A DNA stretch of 64,000 bases from Anaeramoeba flamelloides (taxonomy: Eukaryota; Metamonada; Anaeramoebidae), in the NCBI GenBank assembly GCA_027625915.1, contig JANTQA010000063.1, forward strand, positions 2,170,001-2,234,000, written 5' to 3'. Positions 36,086 through 46,791 of the stretch are shown here, one piece after another. The notes beneath the pieces were generated by a model, which was not told where the DNA came from, did no database searches, and saw only the letters and a list, made by a program, of their open reading frames with translations. A program made the position numbers and the translations under genes. How positions within the stretch are numbered: the first letter of the stretch is position 1; the number at the start of each line of letters is the position of its first letter.

Positions 36086-36164
36086 GTCTCTTCAAAAAAA
36101 GAATTTATTAAAAACATTATTGATTTTAATGGAAAAATTAATTTAAAAAAAAAACAATAATTTA

Positions 36165-37024
36165 AAATATTTTTGAAAAAGTGTGTTATTTATCGATACA
36201 TTTCATAAAAAATTGTTTTTATTAATCAAATTATTCTTTCATTGAACATATCAAATTATTATTAATATTAATACCAATTGAATCAACGACTAAGGTATTT
36301 ATTAAAAAACATGTTCTTTAAAATATTATTCCAAAAAAATTAAAAAAAAAAATAACACTTTTTACTCTGGAACTGCCCAGACTATGAAAATAATCATAGA
36401 ATTTGGATATCTGAATTAAAAAAAATTAATATATCTAATATATTAAATAATAGTAATATTTTTAATATCATTTTTAAAAAAGATTCAATATATTTATTAT
36501 CACTCGTGGGTAATAGACTAATTTTCGAGTCTTTATTAAAATTTCGAAATCAAAATTTCGGAATTCAGGCCAACAAGAGGGATTAACAACTCCTCCGTTA
36601 AAAAATAAAAAAAACAAAAAAAATAACACTTTTTTTGGAGAAAACAAGTACGCCCAATTTCAATAAAAAACTGGAAAAAATGGAAAGGGTACAAATGATT
36701 TTTTAAACAATAAAATACAGTTATATATTTTACATTCTATTGAAAAATTTGTTGAGATTAAAAAATTTATGAAAATAATTTTTTAAATCAAAAAAAAAAA
36801 TACTAAACAAGAATTTTCACTCCTAAAAAACATATCAGATAAAATCGAGATCAGAAAATTTAATATTTTTTATTAATGTAATAACATACTAACAAACAAA
36901 TTGAATTATTATCCAGAATCAATAAATGGTGGTTAATGATTTTGTATATTTAAATTTTTTTCTGACGATTGGATTTTTTAAAGATATTTTAAAATAAATT
37001 TGCCACACTTTTTTGGAAATAGCT
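36165..37024 (+). mobile_element. B element copy 4, interrupted by a LINE tail
   Basis: It is a B copy in the same orientation as copy 1, with right terminus TGCCACACTTTTTTGGAAAT. The left terminus (about 36165) is worn. Without the 36364-36617 insertion its length fits the other copies. Internal matches to copy 1 include ACCAATTGAATCAACGACTAA and GATCAGAAAATTTAATA. Confidence 0.75.
36364..36617 (+). mobile_element. 5'-truncated LINE tail (L4) inside the B element
   Basis: About 250 bp, bounded on both sides by copies of AAAAATAACACTTTTT, which occurs once at this place in B copy 1. That is a target-site duplication of about 18 bp. The insert is open for 73 codons from 36365 to a stop at 36584, starting LWNCPDYENNHRIW. 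This resembles the second half of the C-terminal zinc motif region of non-LTR retrotransposons (C-P-x-Y...R). The 3' end is A-rich (AAAAAATAAAAAAAAC). It belongs to a different subfamily from L1-L3. Confidence 0.8.
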
Positions 37025-37265
37025 TGCACAATAGTCACAAATTGCTAAATGAAAAAATGAAAGTCTATTAAATAATTCTTTTTTTTTTTTTATTTTATTT
37101 TTTTTTTTGTATGTGAGGGAGGAAATTAATTTCCTCTTATAGACGTTAGAATTTTTTTAATTTCTAAATTTTTGTTTAGAAATCTCAATCAAGAGTCATA
37201 ATTTTGAAATAATTCTTTTTTTTTATTGAAGAATAAATTAAAAAAAAATATAGAAGATTTTAAAA
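37025..37265. terminator. ALG9 3' flank
   Basis: This is the short region downstream of the minus-strand ALG9 stop. No defined signal was recognised. Confidence 0.3.
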
Positions 37266-39041
37266 TTAATTCTCTTTTCTTTTAAGTGCAACATACCTAT
37301 CTGATTCATGAGGCAACCAAGCAAAAAAAGAGCGAATCAGTGTTGGTGTTTTTTTTTTATTTAAATAAGGCACTTCGACAACGATTTCCCAATGTTCAGT
37401 ATCCTCAACGAAATGTTCTTCTGATTGGTCAAAGAAGTCTCTGTCGATTAAGTAATTGCATTGGCTAGGTTTAATATATCTTGAAAATTCTTGTCTATTC
37501 ATATTATTCATATCAGATGGGATAATTCTTGTTGCGTTTTCTCCCTTTTCATAAAGTTTTGGAAGTAATCCTGTGAAATTTGATTCAACATAGGAAAAGA
37601 CAAAATTTTCATTTGGAAGGAAAAAGCTCGAAGGGAAATCCGACCATGATTTGCCGACACATATATTAATTTTTTCATTCTCTTTTAATTGCAATTGTGA
37701 TAGCTCCTGCTCGTATAACGTCCTCCAGACAATTATTGGGGATCCATATGCTTCATGTAAACCTGCAGTACGTGAGATTGACAAACCAACAGTTACAATG
37801 AGGAATATTATTAATAAAATTGAAGCAAATATTTTCAATTTTGAGATTTTTTTCTCTTGAACATTATTTTCTTTTTGCTGGATTGTGTTTTTTTTGTTTT
37901 TTGTGTTTTTTGGCTTTTGTTTTCCCTTTCCCTTTCCCTTTCCTTTTCCTTTTTTGTTATGGTTCTCTTTTACTTTTTCATTTTCTTTTGTCTTTTCATT
38001 TTTTGGTTTCTTATTGGATGTAGCGCTTTCGTCCTCTTGGTTGGTTAATGGGAAACCCAGAATAGCAATGACTGAAATTGCCGAGGCAATTACAATTACT
38101 GGATAAATTACATACATAAACCTTTCTTCTTTGTGTGGTTGTACAGACATAAATATGATCCAAAGAAATGCTGGCGTTAAATATTTGATAAATTTTGTTT
38201 GTTTTTTGATCACTAAAATAATTGGAGAAAGAGCAAACGCAAACAGCAAAAAGTTAAAATTTAAAAACAGGTTCTGGAGATAAAAATGCCAATCCTCGAC
38301 ACCGTACAGTTCTGAAGAAGTGTTGCTGCCAAACACATTATACTTGACGATATTCAAAGGTGCAATGACAAGTGTGCCATAATAATAGTAATCTACAAAG
38401 ACCATTGGAATCAAAAACAGAACAACACCCAGGATCCCATATCCAAGCATTTTGAAAAAAAATTTAATAAAGCCCGCGCGAACAAGGAAATCGATAAGGT
38501 ATGGTACTGAAATTGCAACAGCAAATGGCCACCCAATGAAGGTACTTGCAGCAATTGAAAGAACTACAATGAAATCTGAATGGATCAACCAGCCACCAAT
38601 GTACAAGCATACGCACAGCATCGAGAAGGTGCTCGGCAAGAAACTTGGCGCAGAAATAAGCATCCCAGTGCTTGTTGCAAAAAAGACAGTCGCCAAAGTT
38701 GTAACAGATTTTGAAAACCTCTTGCCAAGTGATCGAATTAAAAAGGTTTCACAAATTGCACTAACAAGCCCATAAATAGATCTTAAAATGAAAAATTGCG
38801 TTGCCTTTGATGTGACATATTTCTTTAAGACAAACCCTGGTAAGCCGTACAGTAGTACATACGCATACGAACGTAATCCATACGATGGGCTGTATTCCCA
38901 TGTTTGCATCCCAAAGCCATTGATTAAATAATGCATAGGCTCCCAATAATTGTAAACTTCATCACAATCTGTGAGGATATTTAAAAAAGATGCGAGACAA
39001 TTCGACAAGGATAAAAATAAAAAAGTATTCAAAATACCCAT
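37266..39041 (-). CDS. ALG9: ALG9 alpha-1,2-mannosyltransferase (GT22), intronless
   Basis: This ER multi-spanning enzyme adds two alpha-1,2-linked mannoses from dolichol-P-mannose to the lumenal lipid-linked oligosaccharide used for N-glycosylation. The 591-residue protein matches ALG9 along its length. It has the acidic first-loop motif DCDEVYNYWEP (25-35) with the family's catalytic acidic residues, then QTWEYSPSYGLRSYAY, FLPSTFSM, GWPF (170-173), YYGTLVIAPLNIV and QPHKEERF (301-308). The lumenal C-terminal region has VGKSWSDFPSSFFLPNEN and ATRIIPSDMNNMN. The odd part is a lysine/asparagine/glycine-rich insert at about residues 336-398 that includes a KGKGKGKGKG run, in a loop between transmembrane segments. 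In the DNA this is a TTTCCC-type hexamer repeat at about 37920-37950. No intron is needed. Short + frames inside it are shadows. Confidence 0.95.
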   Translation of the reverse strand: MGILNTFLFLSLSNCLASFLNILTDCDEVYNYWEPMHYLINGFGMQTWEYSPSYGLRSYAYVLLYGLPGFVLKKYVTSKATQFFILRSIYGLVSAICETFLIRSLGKRFSKSVTTLATVFFATSTGMLISAPSFLPSTFSMLCVCLYIGGWLIHSDFIVVLSIAASTFIGWPFAVAISVPYLIDFLVRAGFIKFFFKMLGYGILGVVLFLIPMVFVDYYYYGTLVIAPLNIVKYNVFGSNTSSELYGVEDWHFYLQNLFLNFNFLLFAFALSPIILVIKKQTKFIKYLTPAFLWIIFMSVQPHKEERFMYVIYPVIVIASAISVIAILGFPLTNQEDESATSNKKPKNEKTKENEKVKENHNKKGKGKGKGKGKQKPKNTKNKKNTIQQKENNVQEKKISKLKIFASILLIIFLIVTVGLSISRTAGLHEAYGSPIIVWRTLYEQELSQLQLKENEKINICVGKSWSDFPSSFFLPNENFVFSYVESNFTGLLPKLYEKGENATRIIPSDMNNMNRQEFSRYIKPSQCNYLIDRDFFDQSEEHFVEDTEHWEIVVEVPYLNKKKTPTLIRSFFAWLPHESDRYVALKRKEN

Positions 39042-39772
39042 TAGTTTGCTGTTTTTTATTTTTTGGTGTTTGTGTTCTAAAAAAGAAAAAAATTAAAAAA
39101 AATGAATTTTGACACACCAAGAAAATTACAAAAAGTTTCACAACTTTTTCTACACCTTTCTCCTTTAATAAGATTGGAAAGTTAGAAAAGAATCGATCTT
39201 TATAAAAATCCTCAGCTTTTTTTGTTGTGTATTTAGTTGAAATTATTTTTTAAGCAGGACAAGAATATCTCAATTATTTCTGTCACTTTTTTTACTCAAC
39301 AACACAACAGTTCTTTTTTCTGAAAATGTTCCCAAATTTTGACAGAAATGACAAGATCAAAATTCAATAACTTTCAATATAAAAGGGTTTACAAGTCAAA
39401 CTTGTAAAAACATCCATTTTAAATAATTTTTCACTTTTTGGTTTTCATAAAAACAGTTTCAGTTTCTTTGAAAGTTAAAAAATATTTTTCTTTAAGATAT
39501 AACTTTCAAAAATTTCGATTAAATTTCAAAAAGTTATCTTTTGTTAATTATTTTTTTTTTACTCTTTTTTTTTTTATGAAAGTTTTGACAACATTTTGAA
39601 ATTTGATAAAATATGAAAGAATAAATTCACAAGAAATCTTTCAGACTGTAAGGTTGTTAGTCTGAAAAAGTTTACAAAGTTTTTTTATGATTAAAATCTT
39701 TTTGGAATTTCCAAATCGAAATTAAGATGATGAAGGAAACACAAAATAAAATTTTAAAGAGAAATTATTTAA
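39042..39772. promoter_or_regulatory. Upstream region of ALG9
   Basis: This is the presumed promoter of the minus-strand gene. No gene or defined motif was seen. Confidence 0.3.
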
Positions 39773-40027
39773 GGTTTACAATCCTTGAAACTTGAAAATA
39801 TAGAATCTTCTATTAGGTGTGTTGGAATGTTATTTTGATCCTTATCTGATCAATCTTTGATATTGTATTATTATTAATAGTGGTTCATTATTACTAAAAA
39901 ATGAATTGATTTTTTTTTTCTCATTTTTGCATAATCTGTATGGAAGAGTCTAAGACTATGAAACAAAATAATATTTTAACACGCCTAATACAAGATAATA
40001 ATTTTTCCAGTTTCAAGGATTGTAAAC
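39773..40027. mobile_element. F element copy 1 (short), TTAA-type inverted-repeat element
   Basis: About 255 bp. The left end is GGTTTACAATCCTTGAAAC after TTAA. The right end, CAGTTTCAAGGATTGTAAAC, is its reverse complement. The right TTAA is lost or mutated (AATAAA). A second, internal pair (TATTAGGTGTGTT and AACACGCCTAATA) extends the inverted repeat. There is no gene. Confidence 0.75.
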
Positions 40028-40064
40028 AATAAAAAAGTTTTTTTTTTTTGTTAAATTTTTTTGA

Positions 40065-40560
40065 TCTTCAGTGATCAAAATAATGTGTGAACAAAGTTGA
40101 TAATCCGTGTTTCGAAATGTTATCCATGCTTTTTTTTTCTTCTTGTACCAAGGGAACATCCAATCTACTACCAAATATTATACCTAAGTTCAAATCAATT
40201 TTGAAAGTAAACTCCTTGATATTATTAGTAAAATTGAAATTATTCATTGAAATAGTTGAAAATTTTCCCGTAATTTTCTCTATTTTTTTGTTTTTTTGAT
40301 CGGATTAAAATTTACTTAAAAATTCTCTATTTTTTGAGATAAATTTTGTAATTTGATCCTTCATTTTTAGAATTTCTTTTTATATAATAGTACTTTAAGA
40401 AACCAATACCATATTTTTTTTTCTGGTTTATTATCAGTTTCTTTGATTGGTGAATGTATAGGGATTCTATAACACAAAAACACACTTTTTATTTGGAAAT
40501 ATACATTAAATTTTTCTACACGCTTTATTTTGAGTACAGTACATAATAGACGGACACATT
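40065..40560 (-). repeat. Repeat G, copy 2
   Basis: It aligns with 12880-13390. On the minus strand parts of it read as protein-like sequence of an unrecognised family, with breaks. The + frame at 40087-40299 is the shadow of that strand. Confidence 0.5.
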
Positions 40561-40701
40561 TTGGTATTATCTTTTAAAGTTTGTTAAAGGTCTCTTTTTA
40601 AAATTGGCCAGTTTTTTATAAGACCGTTATGTATATTCTCCTTCAAATTGTGAAGAAAGTTCTATGCAAATTTCTCCAAACAAGATCAAAAAAACCTTTA
40701 A

Positions 40702-40890
40702 GGGGTTATGGTATATCAGTATGAAGACTAAAAGTAAAGTATGCTATGATTGGGTGTAAATCATATTAGTGCTACATTAGGATTCAAATAACACTAGAAA
40801 ATTAATTAGTAAAGTGGTAATGGACTCTTTTTCAAATAAAAGTTCAACAAAATTTTCAAGAATTGTTTGTAATTGAATTAAATTAATTGT
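40702..40890 (+). mobile_element. A element terminal fragment (copy 4)
   Basis: After TTTAA comes GGGGTTATGGTATATCAG. It then follows the left end of the A element at 49299, sharing AAAGTATGCTATGATTGGGTG and ATATTAGTGCTAC. The rest of the element is missing or unrecognisable. Confidence 0.55.
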
Positions 40891-41338
40891 AGTATCATTC
40901 TGAAAGATAAGAAACTCTTTAAAACATAAAAAACACTCAAATGAATCTTTAAACCCCCATGAAACAAAACAATAAAAAACAAAACAAAATATTTTAAAAT
41001 TTGATGTGCCCTATTATATGAAATGAGAAATCTCGTTTTGTAAATTATAAAGAAAAAAAATTATAAAACTAATAAAAATCTTTGAACACAGTGAATTGGG
41101 AAAAAATTCTTTACAGGTTATTGATAACTCTTTACAAGTCAAACTTTTTTTCTTAAAAGTTTCATTTTAAAGATAAACCCAAAAAATCATCTGGGTGTCT
41201 TTTGTTGGTGTTATTTTTTTTCACATTTTCTCTTTTCTTTGTTCCATCACGTCAATCCAATAACCTTCTTTCTTAATTCCTATATCTAACTCATTTGAAA
41301 TCAAATTAAAACTGTTTCCATTTTTATAAGGTAAATTA
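40891..41338. other. Intergenic, nothing recognised
   Basis: No gene or shared repeat recognised. Confidence 0.4.
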
Positions 41339-41532
41339 CAGTCAGTTTCAAATTTAAGAAACAAACTTTCAAGAAAATTAAATGCACGATAAAAATCCGA
41401 AATTAAGGTACAAAATTCAGATTATAGTAAAATAAACTGTAAAAAAATATTACAAAAAATGTGCCTTAATTTGAGATTTTTCAGTGTATTAAATTTCGTT
41501 ACAAGTTTGTGACTTAAAAGTGGAACTGACTG
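41339..41532. mobile_element. T MITE copy 1 (Tc1/mariner-like, TA target)
   Basis: A 194-bp near-palindrome starts CAGTCAGTTTCA and ends TGGAACTGACTG, with TA on both sides (41337-41338 and 41533-41534). The arms cover about 80 bp each and repeat the motif AAGGCACAAA in both orientations. This is the most diverged of the four copies. Confidence 0.85.
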
Positions 41533-41879
41533 TATATAGAAAAAAATCCAACAAAAAAAGTAAAGAAATAAACAAAAAAGATTTGTGATCTAATTTTTCA
41601 TTTATCAAAAAGTTAAGATGTTGATTTCTGATACAAGACTCTTATTCTAATTAAAATTATGCTAAAATTTGAAAAGATGAATATTTCGTTATATCAAATC
41701 CAAAAAAAAAAAAAAAAGATCCTTGTCAATCTTTAGATCTACACAAGTATAAATTGAAAAATCAATTTTTTTAAAATATTGAGAAATATGGTAAATTATT
41801 TTACCTAAACCATCAAAAATACTCTAAATATTTGATTTTTGAAATTTAGAGTATTCTATCTTCTACATTTTAAAAGATA
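41533..41879. other. Intergenic, nothing recognised
   Basis: AT-rich sequence leading into the extreme A/T block. A short inverted pair around ATTTTTGAAATTTAGAGTATT is present near 41830-41860. Confidence 0.4.
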
Positions 41880-42880
41880 TTTCCCATTTTCATTTTTTTC
41901 AAAAAAAAAAAATAATTTTTTATTTTTGAAATTTTTATTTTTTTTATTTGTGCAAAATTAGAAAAAAATATATTTTTTTAGATAATTTTAAATTGTTCCC
42001 ACTAGAGTAAAATTTTATAAAAAAATTATTTTTGGTAAAATTTTGGGCCCAAGGCCAAAAAATAAAAAAATACTTTTTTTAAATTTTTTTTTGTAAACAT
42101 ATTTGAAAAAAAAATTTTTTTTTGGTCATATATATTATAAATAATAAAAAAAAATAATACTTATATATTATTTCAAATTTTAAAAATAATTTATATATAC
42201 CTAAAAAAAAAATTTTTTTTTATTTTAATTTTAATTATACAGTCTTAATTGTGATATTCGTTTCATATATATTTAAATAAAATTATTATAAAAATAGAAA
42301 AAAATAAAAATATTAACAGCAAATTTTATATATAAAAATTTACAAATATTTTATTTGAATCTATTTTATAAAATAATTTATATATAAAAATATTATTTTC
42401 AAAAATTTTATTTTGGTTATTTTTTTTGATTTATCATTTTTTTAAGAAAAAAAAAAAAAAAATTTTTTATAATTTTTTTTATAATAATTTATTAAAAAAT
42501 ATTAGAAAAAAAAAATTATTTTATTAAAAAATCTTTATTATTAAACTCAAATAATATTTTTTTTCATTATAAAAATTTGAAAGAATATTTTTATATAAAA
42601 AAAATTTTTTTTTTGGAAATTTTAAAAAAAATTGAAATTTTTATATATAAAAAATTTTTAATAATTTTTTTTTTAAAATTTAAAAAAAAATTTTTTTTCC
42701 TATCAGATTTTTCTTTTATATTATTAATGTTAATAGAAAAAAGTAGTTTTAAAAAAAAAAAAAATTTTTTTTAAATTAAAAACTTAGGGAAATTGTAAAT
42801 TTTTTTTGGTTATATTACTTGTTTAAAAATTTTAAAAAAATCAATTTTTGAAGAAAAAAAATATTTTCAATTTACAACAA
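41880..42880. other. Almost pure A/T kilobase
   Basis: Over about a kilobase G and C are nearly absent, and the sequence is built of A and T runs and TATATA words. Its composition is clearly more extreme than the rest of the window. The open frame at 42577-42774 is only lysine, phenylalanine and isoleucine and is not a gene. It could be relaxed intergenic sequence, a matrix-attachment-like region or a replication origin candidate; the sequence does not decide. Confidence 0.6.
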
Positions 42881-42885
42881 ATAGT

Positions 42886-42962
42886 CTAATGTCTCAACGG
42901 TAGAGCGCCAGATCTAGAGTAAAAAAAATCTAATGTCACGAGTTCGAGATCTGGTAGTATCA
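42886..42962 (+). pseudogene. tRNA-like relic with A-box and B-box
   Basis: TGTCTCAACGGTAGAGCG resembles the D-arm and A-box of a tRNA gene (usual form TGGCTCAATGGTAGAGC). GAGTTCGAGATC, 36 bases later, resembles the T-loop and B-box. Between them, AGATCTAGA followed by a short A-rich insertion and AATCT could be an anticodon arm with CTAGA, as in serine AGA tRNAs. The acceptor and T stems do not pair well and CCAGATC pairs with GATCTGG instead. I therefore call it a decayed tRNA or tRNA-derived element rather than a working gene. Confidence 0.4.
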
Positions 42963-43638
42963 AAAAAATTTCTTATTTTTTTTTTTTTTTTAAAATTTCT
43001 TAAACTAGATCATTTAAAGTATCTGAGTTTACAAGCTGAGTTTAATTTGAATTTTGTTAGAAATTTTTTTTTTTGAAAGAACACCAATTAATTAAGTACC
43101 AATTTTCTGGTAACATCTGAAAAAAAATTATTTTTTTCAGTAGAGAGAGTAGAAGTTTTAGTCAAAATATAATTTACTAATGTTTACTATTAAAAAAAAT
43201 TTTTTTTTTATTTTTCAAAAAAAAAATATTCTTAAAATTGAGTTTAAACTTATGAAAGATCCTACTAAAAATATTTAAAAACAAATTTTAATTTTCATTT
43301 TTTGATGGGATCCTTAATTTCTATATTTATTTGCCAATATATCAAAAAAATATCCCAATTAAATTTTTTGAAAGTAAAAATTAAAAATGGGCAATATATC
43401 CTTAAATAAAGGTTCTAGAGAGCTATGGACATCAAAAATGAAATCTCCAAATAAAAATGAGATTATTTATGCGAAAAAAATTTTCAGATCCTTGATTTTC
43501 AATTCCGACTAGTGTATTATTTTATGTAAAATACTTTTCTGTGAAATATTTTATCTAAACCTAACTGAGGTTTTTAAAAAATTATTATGTCCTATGATTT
43601 TTTTAACCAACGAGAATTAATATTTTGAAATGTGATTA
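42963..43638. other. Intergenic, nothing recognised
   Basis: AT-rich sequence without a gene. Confidence 0.4.
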
Positions 43639-43834
43639 CAGTCAGTTTCACTTTTTAGACACAAACTTTCAACGGAATTTAAGGCACAAAAAAATCTCAA
43701 ATTAAGGCACAAAATTTGGAATTTTTTCTTTTACAATTTATTTTTACTAGAATCTGAATTTGTGCCTTAATTTGAGATTTTTTTTTTGCCTTAAATTTCG
43801 TTGATAGTTTGTGCCTTAAAAGTGAAACTGACTG
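43639..43834. mobile_element. T MITE copy 2
   Basis: A 196-bp near-perfect palindrome with ends CAGTCAGTTTCACTTT and AAAGTGAAACTGACTG, flanked by TA (43637-43638 and 43835-43836). The arms contain AATTTAAGGCACAAAAAAAT and its reverse complement. No coding capacity. Confidence 0.9.
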
Positions 43835-44040
43835 TAACCAAAAAAACAAAAAAAAAAAAACAAAAGAAAGTTTTAACCATTTTTTACCATCCCTTCAATT
43901 CACAATCTTTTTCATTTCTTTTTTACAAAATTCTAAATCCAAGATATGTAAACAGTAACTGAAAAACAAAACCATTTCAGTTCGTTGTTGAGTTTACTGT
44001 TTAACTGAAGATTTGTGTGTATTGATTAAAAACCAGTGTG

Positions 44041-44525
44041 ACCCTTTCCAAAAAACAAACAACCAAACAAACAAACAAAAACAACAATAAATCCACAACA
44101 AACAAACAACAACAAAAAGAAAAGAAAAAACAATAATCAAAGCAAACAAACAAACAAAAAACAATAAATCAACAAAACAAAAACAACAACAATAAAACAA
44201 AAAACAAAAAACAAAAAACAACAAAAAACAAAAAAAACAACAATAAACAACAAAACCAAAAAAAAACGAACAAAAAACAAACAACAAAAACAACAACAAT
44301 AAAACAAAAACCAATAAACAAAGAAACCAACAATACAAAAACAATAAACCAAACAACAATAAAAAACAACCAAACAACAAGAAAACAACAATAAAAAACA
44401 ACAACCAAAAAAAAAACAATAAACAAAACAACAAAAAACAAGAAATAACAACAATATAAAATACAAAAACAACAACAGTACAACAACCAAAAAAAAAACA
44501 ATAAAAGAACAACAACAAGACAGTA
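44041..44525. repeat. CAA-rich low-complexity tract
   Basis: About 480 bases on the + strand are almost entirely A and C: mixed CAA, CAAA and AATAA units with few G or T. Three long overlapping minus-strand frames are translations of this tract (Phe, Val, Leu and Cys only) and are not genes. Confidence 0.85.
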
Positions 44526-46560
44526 AAACCCTCATCTATAAAAATAGAATTATTATTTTACGTAATTTCCAATGCTTTTTAAAATTGGTTGTATATGCTT
44601 GTTTCGGTTTTGACTTTTTTTTTCAATTGCTTTTTTTTCTTTTTTTTACTTTTTTTTTCTTTTGAAACAAAACACAAAAAAAAATTTTCTCACTTTTTGA
44701 TTGTTCTTCTTTATTTACTTGTTTTAACTTTTTGAAAGAACAACTTTTAAAACAAAAAAAGAGATGTAATCCCAATAGGAATAAAATAAACAACAAATAC
44801 CAAAAAAAGTAACCATTTTATGTAAAAGGTGATTCTGTCTTTTTTTGATTTCTTCTCTTTGTTTCAATAAAAAAATATTTTTTTTTAAAAAATTTACTTT
44901 TTTTTCTTTAATATTTTAATTTTTTTCATTTTACTTATCAAGATCAAGTTTTTTACAAACACATTTTGAAAAACTAAATTTATTTTCAAATTTTTAAGAG
45001 TTTAATTACCAAAATTCGATGATTTTGTAAGTGACAAGTCGTCACTTTGCACAAAAATCCACTATTGATTTTCCCAAAAAAAAAAAATCTTCAAAATTTT
45101 GCCTTTTCAAAAAGTATAACCCAAAATTCAAATTAAGTAAATAATAGATTTCTTCTCTAAAAATTTCTTTACCCATGAGATCTATTGAAAATCGAAGATT
45201 CTTGTATAAAATAAACAATGAGGAAATTAGAGAATGTGGAATGTTTTTTGGATTTAGAGAAATCTCTTTCTCTAAATTTTTGTTATTTTTTCCTCATTTT
45301 GTCCAAGTCTGTTATTTTTTTACCCTCTATATTTGGCAAAGTACAGATTTTGTAAAATTCTTTCGAGAAAAAATAACTTGCTTGATTTAGTAAAAAACTA
45401 AAAAAAAAATAGTCACCAAGATCCAAAAAGCACCACAAAGAACAACACTTCAAACTAACACACCTTTTTCAAAATTGTAATTCATACTGATTCAAATTGG
45501 AAATTAAGTGTCGCTCTTTTGAGCGTTTTCCTAAAAGTGTCCACTTTTTAGATTTTTTATACTTTTTACCTTTTCCAAATTTACCTTCTTAAGTTACTAT
45601 GTTCCTTAGGTTCCTTCTATTTTTGTTTTTTTAGATGTTTGGGAAAGGTCAAAGGAATAAAAAATCATTATTAGAATTGGTTGACCTGATCATGACTAAC
45701 CCAACTAAACTTGTTCATGATCAGATCTTCGACGAGGACTTATGCAACTGAAATGAAGTGAATCCAACGAATGCGATCTGAAACCAACCAAAGTGAACCG
45801 AATTGAACTTTCCGTACTATCTGTCGAGTCGTTACTTTGACTGGGTTTAGGCTATCGAGTCGGTATCTTGTACTGGGATTTTGCGAAAACAAATTTAGGG
45901 AAACTTAAAAAAAAAATAAAATAAAATAATAAAAAAAAATAACACAAAAAGTAAACAGAGAAAGGCAGACGGTGTATAAAAATTGATCTAAAAGTTTTTT
46001 TTCCTAATGACTCACTTTTATTTTAGTGAGTTGCTTGAATTTGTATGTTCTTTTATTATTTTAACTTTAATACTCTTATTCAGAAAGGAGTAATCGAGTT
46101 TTATTTTTAAATCATAAAATAACTCCTCACTAAAATTACACCATTGTAAGAGAGGAGTAACGATGGCAATTCTGAATTTTTTTTCCGTGTCGAGTCATCA
46201 CGAAAAAATTTAAAACACGGAGTACGTGTTCATTTTTGGATTTTAAGGCGTCTACGTCATCGTAAAGTGGTTGAAAAAGATTTTCAACTGATTTAAATTC
46301 ATTTTTTTTAAATCATATTTGACTTTAAGTGTTTATGAGCGTGTCACTAAAAAGAATTCAAATTTATAAACCAAACACATCCATTTCAGTTCGTCAGAAA
46401 TTGAAAGTGAGAAGGAAGAATCCAAGAAAGAAGAAGAAATAAAGAGATACTGTTTTTAATAATAAAAACACAATCATTGTTTCAAATTCTGTTGAAAAGA
46501 TTGAAACGAATACAAGAGTAAAATTATTTTGATAATTAATCCCAAAGAACTCAACTAATA
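44526..46560. other. Intergenic with a less AT-rich patch at 45.6-46.4 kb
   Basis: No gene recognised. The patch at about 45650-46380 has visibly higher GC and several short palindromes (TGATCATGA...TCATGATCA near 45690-45722, TGACTCACTTTT...AGTGAGTTG near 46010-46033). It precedes the hAT fossil and could be its decayed upstream part, but I found no protein match. Frames at 45175-45390 and 46394-46594 are unsupported. Confidence 0.4.
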
Positions 46561-46758
46561 CAGTCAGTTTCACTTTTAAGGCATAAACTATCAACGAAAT
46601 TTAAGGCACAATAAAAATCTCAAATTAAAGCACAAAATCCGAATTCTAGTAAAAATAAATTGTTAAAAAAAAAAATTCCAAATTTTGTGCCTTAATTTGA
46701 GATTGTTTTGTGCCTTAAAATTCGTTGAAAGTTTGTGTCTTAAAAGTGAAACTGACTG
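46561..46758. mobile_element. T MITE copy 3
   Basis: A 198-bp palindromic element starting CAGTCAGTTTCACTTTTAAG and ending with the reverse complement, flanked by TA (46559-46560 and 46759-46760). It lies 33 bp before the hAT coding fragment. Confidence 0.9.
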
Positions 46759-46791
46759 TATACACATTTTTACTTATGCCCTGAACACATT

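Noticed and set aside
42577-42774. Plus-strand frame of 65 codons
   Set aside because: Only Lys, Phe, Ile and Leu codons from the A/T-only kilobase.
43994-44535. Three overlapping minus-strand frames of 110-174 codons
   Set aside because: They are translations of the CAA-rich tract in three frames, made of Phe, Val, Leu and Cys only. Such frames arise whenever a strand lacks the bases needed for stops.
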